From the NCBI GenBank assembly GCA_036571765.1, contig BROE01000013.1:9502857-9566856 (forward strand): a stretch of 64,000 bases of DNA, written 5' to 3'. Below, piece after piece: positions 13,293-26,378 of the stretch. The translations under genes were made by a program, and so were the position numbers. Position 1 is the stretch's first letter; each line of letters opens with the position of its first letter. The notes beneath the pieces were generated by a model. That model did not search any database, had not been told where the DNA came from, and saw nothing but the letters and a program-made list of their open reading frames with translations. The stretch comes from Plecoglossus altivelis. Taxonomy: Eukaryota > Chordata > Actinopteri > Osmeriformes > Plecoglossidae.

Positions 13293-14686
13293 CGCAGTCC
13301 AGATCCCTGTCCGATCACTCACGAGGTCACCGAAATCAACTCCTGGCTTAGTCCACGCGGAAACCCTGGGCGCGGAAGCTTGGGTCGATGGATAAGTTCT
13401 GTTGACCCTAGGTCTCGCGCAGCAAAGGTGAAGGGGGAAGCGGCTTTGTTGACTCTGGCGCGGTCATCTAAAAAGATAACTACCTTCCCTTAAATCAGTT
13501 TATTTCCACGAACAATGGATTCTCTTTCGTCAGAGGGGAGACTGGACCTGTCCCGCCCTCCGTGGTTGTGGTCTACTCTGTACTCTTTACCAGTCAAGTC
13601 TCCGTGGACAACTGCAGGCTACACCATCAAACCTGAGCTGGTGCTAGAGGTCCCAAGTTCTAAGGTAGCCTGGCGGGCGTGTCCTACCTCGCCTCCAGTA
13701 GCCTAGTGTTCAGTGAATAGTAAAGACGACCTATTTAGCTTTACTAAGCCTATTTAGCCTTCGAGGTGCACTTACCAAGCATGCATAACTCAGTTTTAGC
13801 TGTAGTCCGCTCGCTGCGAACAGTCTGTGAGTCAATCTGCAGCAATAGTACCAAGCAGGTGGGTTAAAATAAAATCGCCGTTTCCTCTTGCAAAAGTGAA
13901 CCGATATCGGTGCCCAAGTACAGCGGGAGAATGGGACCACGGGAGGCAAAACAACGGCTAGAGTCAATTATTTACAGACCAGAGAACGAATTAAAGTTCA
14001 CTGCTGCTGACCACTTTCCCTTCTCGACCAGCTGCAGTCCTTTTTACGACGTCTGTTTCGAATAGCGGTCCGACTTGTAAAGGTTTTATATGATGGTTCT
14101 CTGACCGTTAAATTTTGTTTTCCCCCCGCAGTTTTTCTGGACCCGTTCAATCACCCGGTTGTCTTTTTAGGTAGTTGAAGTTCTTTTTTTTCTATTGCGG
14201 GACAGCGAGCGGGCAGGCCCTTTTCCTGGTGGCTCTCGTCGGTCCCACTCTGTGTGTAGCGGTCGTCAGCTCGTCTATCAAATCACGAGGGGAGGGAAGA
14301 GGGAGCGGATGTCAGGAAGTCAGACCTCCCCCCTCGGTCTGGTCACACAGGCTGCACTCTCACAGGTGACCCTGTGTGTGTATTAATGTCTGTATCCCTC
14401 TGGGCTGATACTTCTCTGAATTACAAACTATATTGCAATTCAAGTTTTTCATATATATGTCCGTCACTTTTGATACAGGATAACATTGTAAAGCTCTAAT
14501 CCCACGTATAATATCTGGTAGGTCAATACATCCCAGTTATATCAGTATGGCAGCGTGACTCAGCAGTTAGGCTGGCTGGAGCGATCTAGGTTGAACCACA
14601 CCAGGAAGTCAACATCACATCTGGAGTGTGCAGTACATCAAAGTCAACCATCTCCTTTTGGTGGATGTGTATGATTGTGTTTAATT

Positions 14687-14881
14687 ATTCTTGTGGGGAC
14701 TAGAATAGTAAGTGATAGAAAAGTTGAACTAGTGAAGAACCTTGTCCTTATAACTTTGAGTGCTCTTTATAGGAGTTTTTGGTTGTTAAGGGTTAGAATT
14801 ACATTAAGGGATAAGGGTAGGCTTAGGGATAAAGAACAGCACATAGATGAATGGGACTTAAATGTAAGTCCTCACAAGAAT
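14687..14881. mobile_element. Short terminal-inverted-repeat element (MITE-like)
   Basis: 195 bp bounded by ATTCTTGTGGGGACT on the left and its near-perfect inverse AGTCCTCACAAGAAT on the right. The interior has GGGTTAG/GGGATAAGGG-like runs and no reading frame. This fits a non-autonomous DNA transposon common in fish genomes. A clear target-site duplication was not found. Confidence 0.6.
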
Positions 14882-16149
14882 TGTAAAACAAACCTTTGTG
14901 TGTGTGACCAGATGACAGAGGCCGTTACCCTTTCATTAAGTCCTGCAGTCAGCTTCTCTGTGTACCAGAGTGAATGCATGAGTGATGAATGGATGAGTGA
15001 GTAGTGGTCTTGTGTGTCTGAGTGCACTCTAAATGCCTCAGGACCTGCACATGAAGAGGACACACCAACACACACACACACACTCTCCCCCTCACACTCA
15101 CTCATCCTGCACAAGTGTGATCACTGTGTTAGTCAGGGTATTCCCCGAGGAGGAAGTTCTGGTCAGGTGAGCAGCCAGGTGTGACCAGAGGAAATACAAC
15201 TTCCTCCCTCACTCCATCCATGTATCCCTTCTCACTCCATCCACCCCTTCCTTCTCACTCCATCCATCCATCCATCCCTTCTCACCTCATTCACCCAGCA
15301 TCATCTTTGTCAAAGTCATCCTTGACAAAGAAACTTCTCGTTTGTTTTTCTTGTTTGTGTATCATTCTATTGTTTGCTAGATTACATTGAATGAGGTACT
15401 TGCTACTTGTTGATTGGGAATACAGAGAATATAGTTTAAATAAGTGTAAATCACAGTATCTGTTTATGGTCCACTATGATCACTTAGTTAATAGATGACC
15501 ACCTACTAGTTTTCACCATGTACTTAATGGTGTATGCTCCACATGGTCATCTTGAATGTGACTTAACCCGGATTCCTTGTTGTGTGGGCTGGCACACCTG
15601 TGTATGTGTGTCCTGAGCCCATCTGCATCCAGCCTATTAACATATATTTGATGGACAGAGCCCAACATGTGCAGGCAGGCCAGAGAGGTGAGAGACTCAG
15701 TCACTAGCAGACAGACATGCTGGAATGTGTTTAGAGGACACAGCTGGACCCCATAATGACCTGGCTGCAGTGGGGCGGTAATAATTGAATCTGTATGGGA
15801 AGGCGTCAGGTGAGAAAAGCTACCCAAGTATTGTATAGCCAGGAGATTATTGGTGACAGAGTAACAGAGTAGTCCAGTCTAAAACAGGTAAAAACTTTGA
15901 CCCAAATATCATGGTGGACCGCTATGCATTACTGGTGCCAAACGGTTGGCCACAGGTTGAACCTCCAAAGAGGAAGGCCAGAGGCACTGATGCCGTTTTT
16001 GCACCGCCAAGGTACAAGCTCCCTCTACTACCAAGGACAGACATCGCAGCTGAAATATGTTAGCCTGCCTACTGGCACCATCTAGAGGTGACCTCTCATA
16101 GGAGCTGTGGTGTGGCCATGACTACTGGCTGATCTGGACAGGCCAGAGT

Positions 16150-16151
<2 letters not shown>

Positions 16152-16210
<59 letters not shown>
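16152..16210. repeat. (GT)n microsatellite
   Basis: About 29 GT units in intergenic sequence. Confidence 0.95.
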
Positions 16211-16214
<4 letters not shown>

Positions 16215-16705
16215 GGGAGGGGAGAGGTGACAAACGTTGACCATTTGCCTATTATTTTATGGTAGCTTCACCATTGCTGTTGATCCTTAGATAAAGCTCT
16301 GACTTCTATTATAGGATTGTTCTTAATAGAACTGACATTACCTAACTTCCTCTTTCTATGCAGACATGCAAATTGGTTTGAAAATAGCCCAGTTGCTTTG
16401 TTTTGGAGAAGTAGTCCATGGCAGCTACGTGTTTGAAATTGTGATCCAGTCATAATAAATGTGCAAACATGTCAAATAACCTTTTTCTCTTTGCTCTATG
16501 GTACATTTTGTGCAAAGTGATGAGAAAACTCATCTGGTGAATACAGCTGTAACAAACTGGTAGTAGTAAAACAAATAAAATATATCATTTCATGTTATTG
16601 TACTTGTAGAATAAAGTATGAAACAATTGGTGTCATGAGATGTGCAGAACGTTTCACTTTTCTGAATACAGACAGTAACAACTTGTTGTTGATGTATACA
16701 TTAGA

Positions 16706-16815
16706 CCAGGGGTGTCCAATCCTGGTCCCAAGGGGCCACTGTCATGAAGGTTTTAGAAGTTTGCCTGCTCTAGCACACCTGATTATGATGAATGGGCATT
16801 ATCAGGCTTCCACCC
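16706..16815. mobile_element. Partial fish MITE (CCAGGGGTGTCCAAT family)
   Basis: It begins CCAGGGGTGTCCAATCCTGG and continues with the usual interior (GTTTTAGAAGTTTGCC, CTCTAGCACACCTGATT). I recognise this as the left half of an abundant teleost non-autonomous element. The matching right inverted repeat is missing, so it is truncated. Confidence 0.55.
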
Positions 16816-18232
16816 CTGGAAGAGACATTTCATCACTTTCTTGAAAGCAATCAAGTATGACTTGAACGTGGCTTAGGAGTATAACGCACCAGGAAAAAAG
16901 ATGAAGAAGGACTAATAGTGACTTGGTGCTAATTGACCCCATCTTAAAAAATGGAAATAACGGTGGGATATCTATCCCAAAAAAATCACAGACTTGGTTA
17001 AACTCCGTTTTACATTAGTTCATATATGTATTAACTTTATTTCTGAACTGTGAGATTGGGTGAGATGTGTTATGCATGAGGGGAGCAGGTGTCTTTTTTA
17101 TCAGCTACACATTCAATGGAATATCTCACCCTAGTGATGACGGCACACTGAGAGGTTTTGCATTAAACAAATGCAATGACATACTACCATATATCAGAAA
17201 CAAAGCTCTCGCTGTTTGACCACATGGGCAGATAGAAATAGTTCATATAGAGCTGACATAGACTTAACTACTGGGAAACAGCCTGAGCATTCATTGAGTG
17301 TTGATCAGCAGGTGGACGACAGCAGAAGCATCCGGAGCAGACTAGGATAGAAAGACTGCCTCATAAGATCCGTAAGTATTTGTGTGACATTTTGTACGAT
17401 TCCCTAACAGTATGACTGCTTATGATTTGTTTAAATGTACAATACATTAATAATACAGCATAACCCTGGTTATGGACCTACCTGTTCTAAAGACTCATGA
17501 AGACTTGCAATGATGTGTACCAATATTAGTCATGCATTATATTTACAATTACAATGACTTGTAATTTACAGGAACATACTGTAATATGCAGTATTATACA
17601 GATCAACCCTGGGATTAATTTCGAAGACTGTTGAAACAGGATCATCTTTTTTGTGGTGTGTTATAGCTTACTCATAAAAAGATATGAAATCATCTTTGAT
17701 TCCGTAGTGGTCAACATAGTGGTCATTGTCTGCATTCAGTAATATTCTGCTTTATGTCACAGGCTGAAATACATAAGACATTGCCACAGTTTTAATCATT
17801 TTCACCAATTAGTTACAATTTTATTATCAATTGGCAGAAATACATTTTATCATCATCTAACCACAATAGGATTTCTTAGCCTAGTATTGTGTCTTCCCAA
17901 TTGATATTATAGATAAATAGTGTAGTTTACTTGAAGTAACTACTCAGTTCTATATTTTTGCACGGTTACTCACTTCCCCTCTTTGTAGGGCATCAAATAG
18001 GTTTTAGAAACCAGCCAAATGACTCATGTAGTTTACCAACATGATGGGCTCCTTTCATTGATTTCCATTGTAATAAAGTATCAAAAATGGTTAGATATGT
18101 GAGTGTTAGACAAGAGTGTTAGACCTACATACCAGTACCTCGCTGGTACGCCAATGCCTTTGCAGGTTCGTGTTTTCCGTCTAGAGTGTTGATATTAATG
18201 TTGCTTCTGTTCAGAACTCTGTACACACCACA

Positions 18233-21200
18233 ATGGCTCCTTCCCTGCACCTATCACTGTTGCTGGTTGGGGCATTGGTTCAGTTCTACAGTAAAGGTAA
18301 CAACACACACATTCACTAAGACGCAAGACATCTATGCACAAACAAGAATAAAATCAATTAAAACAACTCACAGTCAATTGACTCATTGACTTTGGTCATT
18401 AGGAGAAATGGAGACACTGCTTTTGGTAGCCACAAAAGGAACCATGTTTGTTCACTTGAACAATACTGGCATCAAAATGATCGATACCCTCGAAAAGGAG
18501 GATTTAATAGCTATCTGGAAAAACAAAACATGCTTCTCTGACTGCATCGGTGCACTTGACAGCATGGACGCAAAACAACTGTTTAATGGGTCACTGAACA
18601 AATCCATACGTAAGTATGATAATATCGATGGGGATGATGATGATGATGACAGTGATTATGTTGGTGTAGCATGCTGTGGATGGTGTTGATGATGATGATG
18701 TCTCTGTAGAAGTAAATGTTACGGTGACCAATGGGAGAGCTTCCTTCAGCTTACGTAAGCATGCTATTTTATTTACACCTTCAAGGTTTAAAAAAATGAT
18801 TCTACTTTTTACATTTTCATTCGTAATTAGTTTATCACGTAACAAACCGTCATTTAGTTTTGTGGCTGGATCTGCAGGGTCCTTGAACTGTACTGTGGTC
18901 AGTTGCAAAGATCCTGGGATCGAGAGATTGTTGGAGAAAAGGCCTTGGGACTCCACCTGGAAAAATCTCCAGAGGATCTACACTGTCATGAGCATGTGTC
19001 AGGACGAGTTCCAAGCCAACATCAGCTTGAAAAAATATTTTAGAAGGTAAGTTGATTCACATCAGATTTTATCACTAACTTCGCTCCATTCCTCTCGTCC
19101 CACTCTTCCACTACTGCCCTTCCATCTGTTCTCCCATCCCATCTCTTTGTTCCTCTTCTCTTCTCCTCCATGGTTTTCAGAAAAGAGAAGAGCTCGATAC
19201 AAGACCTATTGGAGGAGCCTTTCTCTGTATTTCCGAAAATCTACAAAAGCAAATACCTTTCTGTGGAAGTGTTCCTCTTCTCCAACCTCTCCAGCCTCAC
19301 CTGTGCTAACCAGGTAGAATCACAGAGCAAACAATCTAATGATAACTAGAGAGGATTCAATGTCTGGTGATCCACTGCAGATGGGCCCATTTTATTAGTA
19401 AGATTTTACAAGTAATATTTCAGCATATTTCAAATTATTATGCATAGGCCTACTTATTCTAATAATGTCACAACAGTGTCAGCAGTATCTTTGCTGGAAT
19501 CGTAATTCTAGTACCACCTGCAAACTGAAAATATGCCCCAGAAATGCATACAAGCTAGAAATATTACCTTCACTTTTCAACACAAAACTTACATTATGCC
19601 TAAACCGTCAAATGTTCAAGACAAACATTTTGACTCAGACAGTTTCAAAGGCAAGCACAACCAATGACAAATACAATTGTGATAAAGATAATAATGATGA
19701 TGATGGTAACAATGATGATGATGGGAATGTATCTTCTTTCTGAAGGATATTCCTGAGAATTTGAGTTCTGTCCCGGAGACCTGTTTTCCATCTGAGGTCA
19801 TGAAGAATTTATTAGCAGAGAAAATGAATCTGTCTTTGGTCACCTACCCCTCGTCAAAGTATTTCAAGGTACTCTACGCACTCAACTTGTATCCCTCTGT
19901 CCATTCATCCATCCATCTAAATATCCTGTATATTTCTAGATCATTCTATACACTTCTTCATTCTTGCATCCTTCCATCCTGGTCAGGATTGCAATAAAAG
20001 TATAGGGAGCCTGGTCATCAGAATTGAGTCTTCTAGGGGGAAGAATCTGGTCAACCTTCCCCAGCCAATCAAGATGCTGTTCCCCTTTAAAGCCCAAGGG
20101 AATGTAAGTACTCTGCCCGTGTCAGATGCATAAGGTTGTGTCTTTTTCCAGCGAGGGAGATTTTACCTTCCTTTCTGAGAGTTTTGTGTCAGCGGATGAT
20201 GTCTTCAGTTCCATGTTGTCACGTGTTGTCACAGGAGCTCCAGCATCCTGAATGTCACTTCTTTCAAGAAAAAGGTGAAGACCACTCATTTACATTATTG
20301 TCGAGAACTATTGCCTTGCTCAACAGTAGACAGCTTCCCCTGTGCATGAGGTACAGTAATGATTTTGATGATGGTTCCCTGTCAGATGAAGGGTGGGGCT
20401 GGAGAACAGAGGGCTGTAAGACCAACCAGACTAAAGTGGTGAACTCAAGCCTGGTGGAGTGCACATGTGACCATGCCACCCCCTTTGCTGTGCTGATGGT
20501 AACTTTCACTACAGTTATGCAGACAGATGCTCAAATGAGATTTAGAATTTGTTACGATTACAATTGAATATTTGTGTATCTCTCTCTGTCTCTCTCTTTT
20601 CGCACCTCTCATTACCTTTTTCTCTCTTGTTTTTCATTGCTCACTCCTCACCCAGATACCATTTCCTGTAGATCAAATTCACTGGCAAATTCTGTCGGTC
20701 ATCAGCTATGTGGGCTCTGGGCTGTCTGCCATCTTCACACTGGCCAGTGTGCTCCTTAACACCTTCAACAGGTGTGTGTGTGCGTGAGTTTGTATGTAAC
20801 ATGCGCATGTGACAAGTGCATGTGAAGCTTATAGACAAATTGCGGTATCTTTCTCATTTGTGAGTGTGTGTGCATCCTCTCTTCCAGTCAATGCAAATCA
20901 GACACCTCCGCCTCCATCCACGTGTCTTTGTCAGGGGCACTGTTCCTGCTCAACACCTCCTTCCTGCTGAGTGAGTGGGTTGCCACCCTGGACATGACCT
21001 GGGTGTGCGTTCTCATTGCGGCCGTCATGCATTACAGCCTGCTGTGCAGTTTCTCCTGGATGGCTGTGGAGGCCCTGCACCTGTACCTGCTGCTGGTCAA
21101 GGTGTTCAACACCCACTACAAACACTACATGGTCAAGATTAGAATCCTGGGCTGGGGTAAGGGACTACATACACGTGCTGTGTTTTATATTTATGTTTTT

Positions 21201-22240
21201 GAGCATTCTTGGAAGGGAGCCAAGATTGGCATGACTGCTTTGCTGTAATTGCTGTGCACGTGACAATAAATTACTTGTAACTTGGACGTATCCATCCCTA
21301 CATTTATATGTATTTTAAATACACACAAACATACACACTTGTGATCATGTCTGTGTTAACGTGATTGGGTGTCCAGGTATCCCCGCTGTGATAGTGGGGG
21401 TCTCTTTGGCGGCGAAAAAACCGCTTTTCTATGGTCTCTCCAAGATGGCCATGTTAAACACTAACCAGACTAGCAACATGTAAGTACAAGGCTTTTACTT
21501 GGCACATTAGTAGCATATTAGGTATTTACTGTTGTACTTTGTTTTGAACGTATCTTAGTAGTATTTTCTTAGTTTCTTAGCTATTAGCCTGTTGTCAGAG
21601 TGTTGTGCTCAGGTGGTAAAAGGTTTTGTTTCCTTCCAGTTGCTGGATCGAGAACCAGACCTTCTTTCTGAGCGTGAACCTGGCCTACTTCTCCTTGGTG
21701 TTCCTCTTCTCCTCAGGGGTTCTGATCACCGTGACCTTTAGGATATGCAGTCTGAGGCACACAAAGGCGTCAGGGCCCAGAAACAAGCTCAGGGCCCAGC
21801 ATCTTCCTAGCTACAAAGATGTGTGTACCGTACTGGGGCTATCCTGTTTGCTGGGTACCACCTGGGGCCTGGCATTCCTGACTCTAGAAAGGCTCAACTA
21901 CACTGTTCTCTACCTGTTCAGCATCTTCAACTCTTTGCAGGGTGGGTCACACCTTCGTCACATATGCACACACACACCCATACGGATACACTCATGCACA
22001 CTTCCAGAAAATGTCACAACAACGCCACAAACCTGTGTACATACATGGAGTCTATGGTGCTCAAATAAGTTGGCTTTTGCTAAGATGACTAACTCAAGAG
22101 GGCTGTGTTGTTTTTGATCAGGTTTCTTCGTCTTCTTATGGATGTGGGCCATAGCCAGAAAGGAAAGACGGAGATTAGCTGAGAGCAAAATATCATGTAC
22201 AAATGAAAGCAGCACACCTACCAACAAGCAGTACCACTAA
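18233..22240 (+). CDS. Adhesion G protein-coupled receptor, subfamily G (ADGRG3/5-like)
   Basis: A seven-helix cell-surface receptor with an autoproteolytic GAIN/GPS ectodomain. Fourteen coding exons: 18233-18296, 18403-18609, 18710-18754, 18878-19046, 19181-19313, 19746-19868, 19987-20103, 20235-20274, 20386-20498, 20656-20771, 20888-21156, 21377-21479, 21640-21941, 22122-22240. They sum to 1920 bases (639 aa), with all junctions GT-AG and phases matching. The start gives a signal peptide (MAPSLHLSLLLVGALV). The GPS ends CTCDHATPFAVLM, with Ala where most relatives have Leu just before the cleavage Thr. The helices follow, with the family motif FSWMAVEALHLYLLLVKVFN in the third. The acceptor at 18215 supports an upstream noncoding exon. 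A polyadenylation signal lies 105 bases after the stop. No PLL-like domain was recognised. The subfamily is secure, but the choice between G3, G5 and a fish-specific copy is not. Confidence 0.9.
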
Positions 22241-22344
22241 CCAAGTAACCCCACATCTATTGTATTCTGCTCTTCTAGGCACGTGCAATACTGTATGTTG
22301 CACTATTTGTGGTCACTAGATTAAAATGTATATTGATACATGTA

Positions 22345-22350
22345 AATAAA
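22345..22350 (+). promoter_or_regulatory. Polyadenylation signal of the first adhesion GPCR
   Basis: AATAAA about 105 bases downstream of the stop codon at 22240. Confidence 0.6.
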
Positions 22351-22731
22351 TGCAAGTGATGTTTTATGATATAAAGTCACTACAATCCAAGATAAAATGA
22401 AATATGTGTGTAGCATTTGAATCCAGTCTGCTGTTGCCTATGAGTGTGTTAAATTTGTGGATTTATATATTTTCACTTCAAACTATTAAATGCATGTGGC
22501 AATACAACACTTCCTGGTTTCAATGGCTTGCCAATATGCTGGTTTTAAGGCTTATTATACTTATGTATACTTATATATACTTGTAATATTGCTTTAATTG
22601 ATTTTATGTAAATCACCTTCAGCTGAAATTATTGTATGAAATATGCTATACACACACGCACATATAATAAATATAAATATATATATTTATATATATATGT
22701 ATACACTATATAAATAAATATATATATACAC

Positions 22732-23303
22732 TGCTCAAAAAAATAAAGGGAACACTTAAACAACACAATGCTGTTGTGCAAATGGAATAGACAACAGGTG
22801 GAATCTATGCAATTAGCAAGACACCCCCAATAAAGGAGTGGTTCTGCAGGTGGTGACCACAGACCACTTCTCAGTTCCTCTGCTTCCAGGCTGATGTTTT
22901 GGTCACTTTTAAATGCTGGCGGTGCTTTCACTCTAGTGGTAGCATGAGACAGAGTCTACAACCCACACAAGTGGCTCAGGTAGTGCAGCTCATCCAGGAT
23001 GGCACATCAATGCAAGCTGTGGCAAGAAGGTTTGCTGTGTCTGTCAGCGTAGTGTCCAGAGCCAGGAGGCGCTACCAGGAGACAGGCCAGTACATCAGGA
23101 GACGTGGAGGAGGCCGTAGGTGGGCAACAACCCAGCAGCAGGACCACTACCTCCACCCTTGTGCAAGGAGGAGCAGGAGGAGCACTGCATGAGCCCTGCT
23201 AAATTAACTCCAGCAGGCCACAAATGTGCATGTGTCTGCTCAAATGGTCAGAAACAGACTCCATGAGGGTGGTATGAGGGCCCGACATCCACAGGTGGGG
23301 GAG
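22732..23303 (+). pseudogene. Decayed Tc1/mariner transposon fragment
   Basis: It starts with the fish Tc1-type terminus CTGCTCAAAAAAATAAAGGG. It continues into the N-terminal helix-turn-helix of the transposase (SLQPTQVAQVVQLIQDG, then VSVVSRARRRYQETGQYIRR). The frame breaks after RRSRRST near 23190, although later DNA (CAGGCCACAAATGTGCATGT, CAGAAACAGACTCCATGAGG) still matches the element as I recall it. The catalytic DDE part and the right terminus are absent, and the stretch between the terminus and the coding part is shortened. It cannot be active. Confidence 0.85.
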
Positions 23304-23337
23304 CCTCATTTTGACCTCACTTCCTCTGTTCGTTGAT

Positions 23338-23618
23338 TCGACCTTTAAAAACTTGAAGTGTAGAAAACCGACCAGGCTACCACAGCTCCAGACCTCGTAC
23401 TTCAGCTTCATGAAAATTGAGCTGAAGTACATAGCAAGGCAGAGCCAGGCTACTGTAGTCCAGCTGGTTGAATATAAGAGCATGTATTAGCTTCCCAGCA
23501 TCATTTTGTTTCATGAAAGGTTGTCTTCGCTAGATTTCTAAGGTGAAAGAAAGCTGCTTTGGTCACTTTAAGAAAGTTTGAGTTCAATTCTGTGTCCAGG
23601 ATGACACCAAGGGCCCCA
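23338..23618 (-). pseudogene. LINE reverse-transcriptase fragment
   Basis: On the minus strand the text reads GVILDTELNSNFLKVTKAAF, then FHLRNLAK, then after a frameshift KLIHALIFNQLDYSSLAL. This follows the thumb-side segment of fish LINE reverse transcriptases (LGVILD, AFFHLRNLAK, HAFI..RLDYCNAL). Frameshifts and stops show it is dead. It directly abuts the Tc1 fragment. Confidence 0.65.
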
Positions 23619-24358
23619 TCTTGCACACAGCACGCAACTGACTTTGTACATCGACGCATGTATCATAACTATCATCCGGCGCACAGCAGACTTTTCTGTC
23701 CACATACGCACGTTGGTAAATAAGGGAATGAGTTGCGCTCCAGGAGACGGCTCAGCGAGAAAAGGACGCATGTTTTGGCGCAAACGTTCCTTGGTGCTAC
23801 TTTGCAGTTACAGAAACCAATTCCACCACTGACCAGAAGAAAGGTGGTTAAGAGTCAGGGGCGCATTGTTCAAATGGTATTTTAAGGATGCACTGTGCTT
23901 CTCTTATTTACACAGACACAGCAGTTTGCATTTTTGCTGACATAATTTCAAGGAAAAGTATTACCCAACGAGGGAAATCATTGTGGTGTCCATGAACATG
24001 TGAAAAAAGGCTAGCGTGAATTTAGCTTACACATTTACCCAACTTACAGTTTTTACCTTGGCCTACACACGTTTTGTAGAATTTGGCTCATCATGTCAAA
24101 ACTACACACAATCAGATCAGACTTAGCACTTGGATTTTACCGTAGCAACTCACGTATATGCCAGAATTAATGTAAACGGTGCAATCAAAACTTACAGAAA
24201 CACTTCTTTCTAAAATTGAAATGCTTACCACAAAACCACACAAACAAGCATTTTCTGAATGTCAGAAATAAAGAAAAATAGAATCTCAAATCATCCAACT
24301 GACATAAAAACATTTTTTTCATTGGATACACCTTGCTATCGGGGGGAAAATACACTTG

Positions 24359-24392
<34 letters not shown>

Positions 24393-24848
24393 TACTATGT
24401 AGTGTTTAAGCTGTACAAAAACTGTATTCAGGCTAACTGCATTTATACCATCTCCATACAATGTAACTTCTCTGTCTTCCATTACCTCTCCGACTGTGAA
24501 CCAATCCTGGCATGCATGCGCCTGGTAAATCCACTGTTATAATAGCAATCCACCATGAAACTAGCACTCCTGTTTTAAAGGGAATGGGACCTGATGCGTT
24601 GGTTGGTTCATTGCACGCTACGTCTAAACCACACCTATAACTAATGAAGCAACATCTGAACAACTCATTTCAGCTTTGTGTGGCTTTATGGGTCACCATG
24701 GGTGACAATGCGTCACTTTCATCTTACTTCAAGAGTAGTGAAACTTGCATTTTGATTTGGCCCCAAGAGGAAGTCACACAGGAACTCAACTTTATTTTGC
24801 AATCCCGTCAGTCAGTACATCTAGTGTTGGACGAGCAACAGCAGGACA
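23619..24848. other. Intergenic, no gene seen
   Basis: AT-rich sequence with a (GT)n run at 24362-24390. The segment around 23690-23900 may also be repeat-derived, but I cannot name it. Confidence 0.5.
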
Positions 24849-26333
24849 ATGAGAAGCAGCCTTTATACTATTTTGGGGGGCATCATCACCATCTCTACCA
24901 CCTTTCTAACCCTCCCATCTGCAGTGCTGGGAAACTCTGGTGAGGTGACAACATCACAGACATACTGAGGAAAACCACTGACGGATTGGCTAATCTCTAT
25001 CTCTTTCTTTCTCTTCTTCTTTCATGTTCTCCTGTATATATTTAGTTAGGTGTGAAAATGTTGTGATGGATTGTCTTGTAACAGACAACTGGTCTGGGTA
25101 AATAAAATACTTTATTTATCACTTCATTACACAAACGTTATCCATCAAGTATATTATTATAATTTTGTGACAAGTAGCTGTTGTAGTTGAATGAAGTAAC
25201 ATTGTTTATGTGTACGTCTGTGCTGTTTTCTTAGGTGCTATGAGGACCACATTATGACATGTCGATTTTTTAACCGACATAATCCTCCATTCCAACGGAT
25301 ATTGCACAACCTATCTGAGGAAGTTAGTTGTATTCTATCTTTTCAGACATCAGCAGTGTGATTTCTTCTTGCAGTGACAGAAAAATGGCACAGACAAATA
25401 CTGCAGCACGAACATTCATGCACTGCTGAGCACAGAAGCCTAGCTCCAATACTTGCTGAATTAAATTCCCTCTCATTTGTATGCTTGTCCATGTGTGGTG
25501 CGTGTCCATGTGTGGTGCGTATGCATGTGTGGTGCGTGTGCATGTGTGGTGCGTGTGCATGTGTGGTGTGTGTGCACCTCGCCTTGGGGGTCTGTGTGCG
25601 TGAGTCCAGATGGAGGCTGAGCCCACATCGAACCACAAGGTCCACATCCCAGCCTTGGCGCAGCAGAAGAACACGTCTCTCAGCAGGGTCTCTGAAGTCA
25701 TACTGGTGGTAGCCACCCTCAACTCCTCTCTCTTCAGGGTTCGTATGTGAGACTGACTCTGTCTCTCAACTCTGTCTCTCCCTCTACACTCAGACTGTGT
25801 ACAATATCTCAATCTTTTTCAATCTCTTTATCTGTCTTTCTCTCTTTTTCTCTCAACAACCTGCAGCTTGGTCCCACAACCAGGCTCATGGCAGGTGGGT
25901 CTGAGGGCCAGTTTCCCCAGGGAAGAGAGGTTCTTGGTAAGACAGTACTGGTTGTGAAGGTGGGGCACTACACTGTCAACAACCTAGACCAACCTGTCAA
26001 TATGACCTTCAAATATGGTAATGGGGTAAGCAAACAGGCTGACAGGCAGACACATTTTAAATGTCATTTTATCACAAAAGGATAGATTTCATCACTGTAC
26101 ATTGCTTGGAAAAAGATCAATACAAGTTGATTTGATTGTTGGGGGATTGGTATAAATTAGTGATGGTGTTGTATATGCGTGTGTGTGTTTGTGTGTTCCT
26201 TGTGTTGCAGATTAAAGGAGGTGTTTGTGTCTTTTGGAAAGACTATCAAAATGGAACAGGTGAAAATAAACAAGTACACATAAATTCTACTGGATACATG
26301 CTTGTCGAAAATGTATGGGAATGGTAAGGCTCA

Positions 26334-26378
<45 letters not shown>

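Larger units (their letters stand above)
13293..18214. other. Intergenic region between mmp15 and the first adhesion GPCR
   Basis: The two flanking genes are divergent, so both promoters should lie here. The left part (13.3-14.3 kb) has more CpG than its surroundings and probably contains the mmp15 5' UTR and promoter, though no exact start can be fixed. It also holds a short inverted-repeat element at 14687-14881, CCATC-rich repeats at 15200-15290, a GT microsatellite at 16152-16210 and a half MITE near 16706. A possible 5' UTR exon of the adhesion GPCR ends at 17371 with a consensus donor (GTAAGT). No coding gene was seen. Confidence 0.6.

Noticed and set aside
13168..13710. Plus-strand frames upstream of mmp15
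   Set aside because: They lie opposite mmp15 exon 1 or in its CpG-bearing 5' flank. No homology, and no splice partners, could be found.
22899..23192. A possibly intact transposase gene
   Set aside because: Only the N-terminal DNA-binding part remains. The frame stops near 23190 and the catalytic region is missing, so it is listed as a pseudogene.
25324..25812. A 162-codon minus-strand frame rich in HTTCTRTTH
   Set aside because: It reads the antisense of GTGTGGTGCGT repeats and of real receptor exons on the plus strand.
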